The notes beneath the pieces were generated by a model. That model saw nothing but the letters and a program-made list of their open reading frames with translations. It was not told the origin of the DNA and did no database searches. Shown piece by piece: positions 33,283-40,329 of a DNA stretch of 41,967 nt (position 1 is the stretch's first letter; every line of letters starts with the position of its first letter). The stretch is from positions 1 through 41,967 of the forward strand of contig JAILEJ010000151.1 of assembly GCA_024688095.1 (NCBI GenBank). The letters run 5' to 3'. A program made the translations under genes and the position numbers. Source of the stretch: Butyrivibrio sp. Lineage in GTDB: Bacteria > Bacillota > Clostridia > Lachnospirales > Lachnospiraceae.

Positions 33283-35220
33283 ATGGCAGAAAAAGTTAAA
33301 GAGATAAAGGGACCCGGTAATGGACCAAGACGTGGAATGCCAAGACCAAAGGTAGAAAATCCCATGAAGCTTTTTAAAAGAATAATGGGCTATGTTTTTA
33401 AATATTATGCAGTTCATATGGTAATAATAGTTGCCTGTATATTTATCAGTGTACTGGCTAATGTACAGGGAACACTGTTTACCAAGACTCTTATTGACAG
33501 TTATATAACACCACTTATAGGTGTGGCTGATCCTGACTATGGACCACTAAAAAATGCTATTTTCAGAGTTGCAGTATTTTATGGAATAGGAGCTTTTTCT
33601 TCTTTCCTTCAGAGCAGACTAATGGTAAATGTCAGCCAGGGTACACTTATGAGAATGAGAAAAGATCTTTTCACTCACATGGAAAGTCTTCCTATTAAAT
33701 ATTTTGATACAAATTCTCATGGTGATATCATGTCAATCTATACTAACGATATTGACACACTCAGACAGATGATAAGCCAGAGTATTCCTCAGCTTTTAAA
33801 CAGTGCAATTACTATTGTAAGTATCTTTATATCAATGGTAATGCTGAGTATTCCTCTTACTATTGTTACTCTTATTATGGTAGGAGTAATTCTGTTCTGC
33901 TCAGCAAAGGCAACAGCAGCATCAGGTAAAAACTTCATTGCACAGCAAAAGAACCTTGGTGCAGTAAATGGGTATATTGAAGAAATGGTTACAGGACAGA
34001 AGGTAGTTAAGGTGTTCTGTCATGAGGAAGAAGCTGTAAAGAAATTTGATGAACTTAACGAAGAACTTTATCAAAGTGCTTTTAAGGCAAATACCTATTC
34101 AGGAATCCTCGGACCTATAAATACACAGCTTGGTAATACAAGTTATGTTGTATGTGCTATATTTGGTGGTGCTCTTGCACTTAACAGTGTTGCAGGATTT
34201 ACAGTTGGTGGACTTGCAAGTTTCCTTACATTTAATAAGAATTTCAGTATGCCTATAAACCAGGTATCAATGCAGTTTAACAGTATAATTATGGCTCTTG
34301 CAGGTGCAGATCGTATATTTAAGCTCCTTGATGAACAGCCTGAGACAGATGATGGCTATGTTATGCTTGTTAATAGCGAGATGAAAGACGGACAGATTGT
34401 AGAAGCTGATCATCATACAGGACACTGGGCATGGAAACATTATCATAAGGCAGATAATACAACAACCTATCAGCCAATGGAAGGTGATGTAACCTTCAAT
34501 GGAGTAGACTTTGGCTATACCGATGAGAAGATGGTACTTCATGATATTGTTCTTCACGCAAAGCCCGGACAGAAGATTGCTCTCGTAGGTTCTACAGGTG
34601 CAGGTAAGACAACAATCACAAATCTTATAAACAGATTTTATGATATTCAGGATGGTAAGATAAGATACGACAATATTAATATTAATAAGATTAAGAAAAA
34701 AGATCTTCGCCTTTCACTTGGCGTTGTTTTGCAGGATACACATTTGTTTACAGGAACAGTTAAGGAAAACATTATGTATGGTAAGCTGAATGCCACAGAT
34801 GAAGAAGTCGTAGCCGCTGCAAAGCTTGCAAATGCTGACGGATTTATCAGAAGACTTCCTGATGGATACGATACAATGCTCACAGGAGATGGAGCTAATT
34901 TATCTCAGGGACAGAGACAGCTCCTTGCTATAGCCAGAGCAGCTATTGCAGATCCACCTGTTTTGATTCTTGATGAAGCTACATCATCAATTGATACCAG
35001 AACTGAAAAAATTGTTCAGGAAGGTATGGATAAGCTGATGCATGGAAGAACTACCTTCGTAATTGCTCACAGACTCAGTACAGTAAAGAATTCTGATTGT
35101 ATCATTGTTCTTGAACAGGGACGAATAGTAGAGATGGGAAATCATGATGAGCTGATTGCAAAGAAACAACGTTATTATCAGCTTTATACAGGTAACAAAC
35201 CTGAAATGGTTACAGCTTAA
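33283..35220 (+). CDS. Heterodimeric ABC exporter, subunit with the catalytic ATPase site
   Basis: This 645-residue partner has a longer N-terminal tail, six membrane helices and an ATPase with intact Walker A GSTGAGKT (436-443), catalytic Glu565 (LILDEATSS) and H-loop His596, but a degenerate signature LSQGQ (540-544) in place of LSGGQ. Combined with the upstream subunit this leaves one fully canonical ATP site (this Walker A/B with the partner's VSGGQ) and one degenerate site. A His/Trp-rich insert of about 45 residues (HHTGHWAWKHYHK) precedes the ATPase domain. The substrate is unknown; the marR neighbour suggests drugs or toxic metabolites. Confidence 0.93.
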   Translation: MAEKVKEIKGPGNGPRRGMPRPKVENPMKLFKRIMGYVFKYYAVHMVIIVACIFISVLANVQGTLFTKTLIDSYITPLIGVADPDYGPLKNAIFRVAVFYGIGAFSSFLQSRLMVNVSQGTLMRMRKDLFTHMESLPIKYFDTNSHGDIMSIYTNDIDTLRQMISQSIPQLLNSAITIVSIFISMVMLSIPLTIVTLIMVGVILFCSAKATAASGKNFIAQQKNLGAVNGYIEEMVTGQKVVKVFCHEEEAVKKFDELNEELYQSAFKANTYSGILGPINTQLGNTSYVVCAIFGGALALNSVAGFTVGGLASFLTFNKNFSMPINQVSMQFNSIIMALAGADRIFKLLDEQPETDDGYVMLVNSEMKDGQIVEADHHTGHWAWKHYHKADNTTTYQPMEGDVTFNGVDFGYTDEKMVLHDIVLHAKPGQKIALVGSTGAGKTTITNLINRFYDIQDGKIRYDNININKIKKKDLRLSLGVVLQDTHLFTGTVKENIMYGKLNATDEEVVAAAKLANADGFIRRLPDGYDTMLTGDGANLSQGQRQLLAIARAAIADPPVLILDEATSSIDTRTEKIVQEGMDKLMHGRTTFVIAHRLSTVKNSDCIIVLEQGRIVEMGNHDELIAKKQRYYQLYTGNKPEMVTA

Positions 35221-35232
35221 TAATTAGTTTAT

Positions 35233-35277
35233 AAAAAAAAGGTTATCGGTTTATAAATATTCGATAACCTTTTTTTT
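35233..35277 (+). terminator. Intrinsic terminator after the ABC exporter operon
   Basis: GGTTATCG (35241-35248) pairs with CGATAACC (35262-35269), extended by an A8/T8 tract on either side. It can work in both directions because of the A and T flanks. Confidence 0.9.
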
Positions 35278-35283
35278 ATTCGC

Positions 35284-35313
35284 TTGAAGTGTAAATATGG
35301 CACGATATATAAT
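35284..35313 (+). promoter_or_regulatory. Sigma-A-type promoter of cheR
   Basis: TTGAAG (35284-35289) and a perfect TATAAT (35308-35313) are 18 bases apart. Transcription would begin near 35320, about 110 bases before the cheR start. The leader is AT-rich with no evident structured element. Confidence 0.55.
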
Positions 35314-35431
35314 AAAAATATAATTTTGATTTCAATTAATAATGATAACTTTTATAGTGTTATTTTATTAAATGAATTTATTATTTTGGCTAAAAAACTA
35401 TCATAAAAATCAGAAATTGACGGAGGGATAT

Positions 35432-36214
35432 ATGGCTTACGATTACGAGTATTTCAAAAAAGAAGTTTATGCAATGTCAAAGATTGATCTGAGTTCTTAT
35501 AAAGAGAAACAGATGAAGCGTAGAATCGATACACTTATTGGAAAATATGAAGTCAATGGCTATGATAAATTTGTTGAACTTCTTAAGAAGGATAAGTCTG
35601 TTTATGAAACATTTGTAACCTATTTAACCATAAATGTATCTGAGTTTTTCCGTAATATTGATCAGTGGAATCTTATGGATAAAGATATGGTTCCGGAACT
35701 TATGAGCAAATTCGGTAAGAACCTTAAGATATGGTCAGCTGCATGTTCTACAGGTGATGAGCCATATACTATTGTTATGATGCTTTCAAAGCATGTACCT
35801 CTTAATCAGATAAATGTTCTTGCAACAGACCTTGATGCTGTAGCAATTGCCAAGGCAAAAATTGGAAGCTATGATGCCAAAGAAGTTAAGGCTGTTCCTG
35901 CAGATCTTAAAGCAAAATATCTTAAAGAAGAAGATGGTAAGTGGAAAGTAAGTAATGATATAAAATCCAGAGTAACATTTAAGCAGGCGGATCTTCTAAG
36001 GGATCCTTATCCTAGTAATTATCATCTGATAGTATGCAGAAATGTTCTTATCTATTTTACAGAGGAAGCTAAGGATGATATTTTCCGTAAATATTATAAT
36101 GCCCTTGCTCCAGGTGGAATTCTTTTCATTGGAAGCACAGAGCAGATTATAAATTATAAAGACATTGGTTTTATTAGAAAGAATTCATTCTATTATGAGA
36201 AACCAGCAAATTAA
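35432..36214 (+). CDS. cheR: Chemotaxis protein methyltransferase CheR
   Basis: CheR methylates glutamates of chemoreceptors with S-adenosylmethionine, setting adaptation. The 260-residue protein has the N-terminal helical domain with SYKEKQMKRRIDTLIGK, the family block TINVSEFFRN (66-75), the SAM-binding loop SAACSTGDEPYT (102-113), ATDLDAVAIAKAK, and ICRNVLIYFTEEAK-type motif near the end (VCRNVLIYF). ATG 35432 follows GGAGGG by about seven bases; the open frame upstream to 35372 has no binding site. It stands alone between two terminators rather than in a che operon. The chemoreceptor at 17496 is a possible substrate. Confidence 0.94.
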   Translation: MAYDYEYFKKEVYAMSKIDLSSYKEKQMKRRIDTLIGKYEVNGYDKFVELLKKDKSVYETFVTYLTINVSEFFRNIDQWNLMDKDMVPELMSKFGKNLKIWSAACSTGDEPYTIVMMLSKHVPLNQINVLATDLDAVAIAKAKIGSYDAKEVKAVPADLKAKYLKEEDGKWKVSNDIKSRVTFKQADLLRDPYPSNYHLIVCRNVLIYFTEEAKDDIFRKYYNALAPGGILFIGSTEQIINYKDIGFIRKNSFYYEKPAN

Positions 36215-36240
36215 TATGTAAATATTATTTTGAATGTGTA

Positions 36241-36291
36241 TGCCGGGGTGGTTATGTAAGACGGTTAGCTTATATACATCCCGGCATTTTT
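36241..36291 (+). terminator. Intrinsic terminator after cheR
   Basis: TGCCGGGGTG (36241-36250) pairs with CATCCCGGCA (36277-36286) with one G-U pair, and a second inner stem, TATGTAAG with CTTATATA, stacks inside it. Five T residues follow. Confidence 0.88.
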
Positions 36292-36344
36292 AGAATTTGT
36301 TTTTTGGCAGTTTTTTATGAGGTAGTGTATCATCGGGGAGATAT

Positions 36345-38933
36345 ATGAATAACGAAAACTATCGAAATAATAAAATGACTGAGGGTGCGCATTTGCTCAT
36401 CCTGGTATCATTTACCGTAACTGCATGTATTTTATTTGGAGAGATATTGATAAGAGGGTGGGATAAAAGCACAATACCTATTATTATAGGTCTTGTTGTT
36501 TACTCCTGGTCAATATATTTACTTCAAAAATATAATACTGTAGTCAGGGTTTATTTGTATGCAGTTTTCATGATGATCTGCTATTTCATATATGGAATAC
36601 ATCAGACAAGCCTTACAATTTTGCCATTGTCCATGGTAGTTATTATTTTGATTTTTTATATCGCAAGGGTTCAGGCAATCATCTGGTGTGCAGAATTTAC
36701 GTATCTTTTTACAGTACTTTTAAATATTGTGAAAGAAGGAAGTGATTGGAAAGAAAATTATAATATCACTTTGGAAGAAGCGTTTCTTCAATACTTTTTG
36801 GTTTTACTTGCAGGCTTTGTTGCAAGCACATTTATCATAGAAAGAAAAAAAGAACAAGAACTTCGTTTGCATGAAGAAGCTGAAATGGAAACAAATGAAG
36901 ATTATGCAAGAGAGCAGATCAGAGTAATCGCAAAAGAACTTGGAAAATATGCCAGAGATATTGAAGGTGACCTTTTAATATTTCGTGATGCACTTACTAA
37001 AGGGCAGAGTATTGAAGATATAAATTCAAAATTATCAGCTATTCATACAAAGAGTCTGGAATTTGAGACAGAGCTTACAGATTTGAAAGATTTTTCTGAT
37101 TTGTTATCAGGAAAATCAGAAAATCATGAAGAAGGTTATGAAGTGCTCGATCTAATGAGCCAGCTGAGAAATATACGTCATATATTTAACGATGAAAATG
37201 ATGTTGATCTTATAATCGACTTGGATCCAATGGTTCCAAAAGCAATGGTTGGCGATTGGGACAAAATATTAAAGATTATGAGACATCTGATTAATAACGG
37301 ACTTCGATTTACAAAAAATGGTGGTGTTCAGGTAAAGATATATACATATTCACATGCCGGAGATTTTAATTTATGTATAGAAATCAATGACACAGGAATA
37401 GGAATGGAGAGAACTGCTCTTGAACGTCTTCTTGAACAGATAAACGACAGAAAAACGGCAATGTACAGACCGGGTGGACTTGGACTTGGACTATTTCTTG
37501 TTACCGGTTTTGTAGAAAAAATGGGCGGTTTTTTTCGCATGGAAAGTGAGTGGGGAAAAGGAACTACTGTATGCGTAAGTATACCACAGAGAGTAACAGA
37601 TGCAGCTCCCTGTATGTCCTTTGATAATAAGGCAGAAATATGTCTTGCTTATGAGGACTATGAATATTTTTATGGCAGATTAAATGATTTTTATGAAGAT
37701 TTATTTAGAAACTTTTCGGAAAAGATAGGTATTCCTGCATATGCGGTAAAAAATAAAGAGGAGCTTTCAGAACTTGTTCATGCATATAAAAAAGTCTGTC
37801 TTTTAGTTGATTCAAGCTTTTACGAAAAAAAGACGGAGTATTATGAAAGCTTAGACGAGATATATGTCTTAGTTTTGTGCAACGTAGGATATGTTCTGCC
37901 AGAAGATTCTCATGTGCATTTATTGTATAAGCCGATCGAATCACTTGATATTCTATATAATATTGAATGGGCAAAAAAGACGATAGACAGGCGTAGAAGA
38001 GACGATAATTTTGAAATTTCAGACTCACAGATTCACATTCACGCTGAAAGCCTGAAAGAAAGAGATATACGTCAACGCGGCGGACGCGAAATCATGATAG
38101 TAACTGATAGTATGTCAGACCTTTCACAGGAAACCTCCAAGAAAAGAGGTATTCCAATTATTCCTTTCAGGGTGTATACAGAACAGGCAAGCTTTCTTGA
38201 TGGACTTGAACTATCGCAGGAATGCGCACTTGATTATCTAAAGAGAAATTGCAGAAAAAATTCTATTTATTCAATGGCACCCGAGGAAAATGAATTTAAG
38301 CTGTTTTTTGAAGAAAATCTTCGTTATGCAAAGCATCTTATATATATTTGTAGTTCAAAGGGTGTAAGTGTGGCGTATAATCGCGCCAAGAAAGCTGCAG
38401 AAAATATGAATAATGTAACGGTCATCAATTCAGGCCAGATATCTGGCGGAGTGGCGCTTATGGCTGTGGCTGCAGATGAAATGGTTAAAGAAGGAAAGAG
38501 CATGCCGGAAATTCTTTCGTATTTGTCGGTGCTACGCTCAAAGATTAAAACATCTTTTCTTATAGAGAATCTTGATTACATGATATATATCGGGAAAGTC
38601 AGTAAGGGTGTTGGAAGGCTTGCCCGTGCGTTAATGTTTCATCCTGTTATAGTAATGAAAAGAGATGTTCTTACTATAGGCGGTGCAAAATTTGGAAATC
38701 TTAACAGCTCTAAAAAATCCTATATTCAAAAGATTCTTAAAAACAAAAATAAGATTGATACATCAAAGGTATTTGTAGGATATGTCGGACTAAAGGAGAG
38801 AGAACTGGCGGGACTTGAATATGCGCTAAAAACTGAAGGCGGTTTTGAGGATATAGTGCTTAGAAGAGCTTCAGCAGCAATTTCTATAAACTGTGGAGTA
38901 GGTACATTTGGAATTATTTATATTCAAAAATAA
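36345..38933 (+). CDS. Membrane histidine-kinase-like protein fused to a DegV (fatty-acid-binding) domain
   Basis: The 862-residue chain has, in order: five or six membrane helices (about 15-165); a coiled coil; a dimerisation-type helical pair (about 185-260) in which the expected phospho-accepting His is a Lys (AKELGKYAR, Lys197); an ATPase domain of the kinase type with N-box HLINNGLRF (314-322), G1 box DTGIG (349-353) and G2 box GGLGLGLF (377-384); a receiver-like segment (about 429-545) with Asp489 in CLLVDSS and LLYKPIES; and a full DegV domain (582-862) starting MIVTDSMSDLS, with ICSSKGVSVAYNRAKKA, VINSGQISGGVALM and FLIENLDYMIYIGKV. DegV/FakB proteins bind fatty acids. The frame is uninterrupted across all joints. 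A short linker of about 35 residues precedes DegV. ATG 36345 follows GGGGAG. The role is unknown; a lipid-linked membrane sensor is the natural reading. Confidence 0.85.
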   Translation: MNNENYRNNKMTEGAHLLILVSFTVTACILFGEILIRGWDKSTIPIIIGLVVYSWSIYLLQKYNTVVRVYLYAVFMMICYFIYGIHQTSLTILPLSMVVIILIFYIARVQAIIWCAEFTYLFTVLLNIVKEGSDWKENYNITLEEAFLQYFLVLLAGFVASTFIIERKKEQELRLHEEAEMETNEDYAREQIRVIAKELGKYARDIEGDLLIFRDALTKGQSIEDINSKLSAIHTKSLEFETELTDLKDFSDLLSGKSENHEEGYEVLDLMSQLRNIRHIFNDENDVDLIIDLDPMVPKAMVGDWDKILKIMRHLINNGLRFTKNGGVQVKIYTYSHAGDFNLCIEINDTGIGMERTALERLLEQINDRKTAMYRPGGLGLGLFLVTGFVEKMGGFFRMESEWGKGTTVCVSIPQRVTDAAPCMSFDNKAEICLAYEDYEYFYGRLNDFYEDLFRNFSEKIGIPAYAVKNKEELSELVHAYKKVCLLVDSSFYEKKTEYYESLDEIYVLVLCNVGYVLPEDSHVHLLYKPIESLDILYNIEWAKKTIDRRRRDDNFEISDSQIHIHAESLKERDIRQRGGREIMIVTDSMSDLSQETSKKRGIPIIPFRVYTEQASFLDGLELSQECALDYLKRNCRKNSIYSMAPEENEFKLFFEENLRYAKHLIYICSSKGVSVAYNRAKKAAENMNNVTVINSGQISGGVALMAVAADEMVKEGKSMPEILSYLSVLRSKIKTSFLIENLDYMIYIGKVSKGVGRLARALMFHPVIVMKRDVLTIGGAKFGNLNSSKKSYIQKILKNKNKIDTSKVFVGYVGLKERELAGLEYALKTEGGFEDIVLRRASAAISINCGVGTFGIIYIQK

Positions 38934-38945
38934 TGGAGAAAATGA

Positions 38946-40325
38946 ATGAGAAAATATTCATTCAAGTGGATAGCAGCGGCTTTAATATTTGCTGCAGTCC
39001 TGTTATCTACAATTGCATATGTATTTGTGGGAGTTGATCATGAGGATGATCAGATTAATAATATTCTGATTGCGGAAATGATAGATAGTTCTGTAAGAGA
39101 AGAGCTTTCAGAGGTAATTACTGTTTCAAGAATGATGAGTCAGGATTCAACTCTCAGGATTCTACTTGAAAATGAGTCTGATTATAATGTGGAAGATATG
39201 GTTCTTAAGATGCGCAATTATCTTAATTCTATTCAGAAAAAGTTTGGGTTTACATCGGTTTACGTTATTTCTGATTTTAGCAAGAATTATTATAGCTATG
39301 TTGGACTTAATAAGACCATTGATCCTGAAAATGATTCTTTTGATACCTGGTATACAATTTTTCTTCAGAATGGAAAAAACTATGAACTTGAATCATCTAC
39401 AGACCAGGTTAACAGAGACAGGCTTACAATATTTGTTGATGGAAGAGTTGAAGATGATAAAGGAAATCTTCTGGGGGTATCCGGGGTCGGTCTTGAGACA
39501 GAAGAAATAAGAAAACTTCTTGCAAGATTTGAAAAAGTTTATGGTGTAAGAACTGATTATGTATCTGAAGATGGTCTTGTACAGATGAGTAGCCGACTGG
39601 AAGCAGTTCATACATCGTATGTTTCAGGTATAACTCTTCCGGACAAAATGGAAGAGGATTATCTATATGACACCTATGGAATGGATGGATTTGTGGTAAC
39701 AAAATACATAGAAGAACTTGGATGGTACCTTGTAGTTAGAAGTGATACTTCTTATGGTCATGTAACATATAATTATGTTTTCTTTTTTGCAGAAGTTCTG
39801 ATTGTTGTTTCTTTGATTGCAATCCTGTTTTTTGTATCTAAAAATTCACAGACGGAGTTTTCGGTTGGAACTATTAAAAAGCAGAATATTGACGATCTTA
39901 CAGGACTTCCAAACAGGGACTATTTTATAAAAATTTACGGTGAAAATGGTAATCTGAATACAACACAATATAAATGCATAGCTGAGTTTAGTATAGATGA
40001 TTTTGATAGAATAAAGAAACTTACAAGTTACGATAGAATTATACTTTCTGTTGCAAGAACTGCGAAGGAAATTCTTGGACAGCAGGGACAGATTATCCGA
40101 TGGAATAATAATTCCTTTGTTGTACTTCTTGAAACTTCCATAGATGAGGCTGATGAGGCATGCAGACAGTTTTGCAGGGCTGTTGAAGATATTGGAGAGG
40201 TAACTGTTTCAGTTGGACTTACAGAGATAGATTTAAATGATACATTAAAGAAAAATTATTACAGAGCCATACAATATTTATACTTGGTTAAAGAGCTTGG
40301 CGGAAATAACGTGAAGAGGGGGTAA
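38946..40325 (+). CDS. Cache-sensor membrane protein with a degenerate GGDEF domain
   Basis: This 459-residue protein has membrane helices at about 6-28 and 275-297, an extracellular double-Cache-like sensor between them (FGFTSVYVISDFSKNYYSYV, DSFDTWYTIFLQNGKNYEL, GNLLGVSGVGLETEEI), and a cytoplasmic GGDEF-fold domain starting DDLTGLPNRDYF. Where GGDEF should stand the sequence reads RWNNNSF (385-391), and the metal-binding region is FSIDDFDRIKK, so cyclase activity is not expected. It begins 12 bases after the DegV-fusion gene and ends four bases before the next diguanylate cyclase gene, so the three are one operon. It may act as a sensory partner that binds rather than makes the signal. Confidence 0.88.
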   Translation: MRKYSFKWIAAALIFAAVLLSTIAYVFVGVDHEDDQINNILIAEMIDSSVREELSEVITVSRMMSQDSTLRILLENESDYNVEDMVLKMRNYLNSIQKKFGFTSVYVISDFSKNYYSYVGLNKTIDPENDSFDTWYTIFLQNGKNYELESSTDQVNRDRLTIFVDGRVEDDKGNLLGVSGVGLETEEIRKLLARFEKVYGVRTDYVSEDGLVQMSSRLEAVHTSYVSGITLPDKMEEDYLYDTYGMDGFVVTKYIEELGWYLVVRSDTSYGHVTYNYVFFFAEVLIVVSLIAILFFVSKNSQTEFSVGTIKKQNIDDLTGLPNRDYFIKIYGENGNLNTTQYKCIAEFSIDDFDRIKKLTSYDRIILSVARTAKEILGQQGQIIRWNNNSFVVLLETSIDEADEACRQFCRAVEDIGEVTVSVGLTEIDLNDTLKKNYYRAIQYLYLVKELGGNNVKRG

Positions 40326-40329
40326 TGCT

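Noticed and set aside
36304-36333. TTGGCA and TATCAT 18 bases apart before the DegV-fusion gene
   Set aside because: Transcription would start near 36340, inside the ribosome binding site of the gene, so a normal leader could not form.
38946-40325. Active diguanylate cyclase
   Set aside because: The GGDEF position reads RWNNNSF, which cannot support catalysis in this family.
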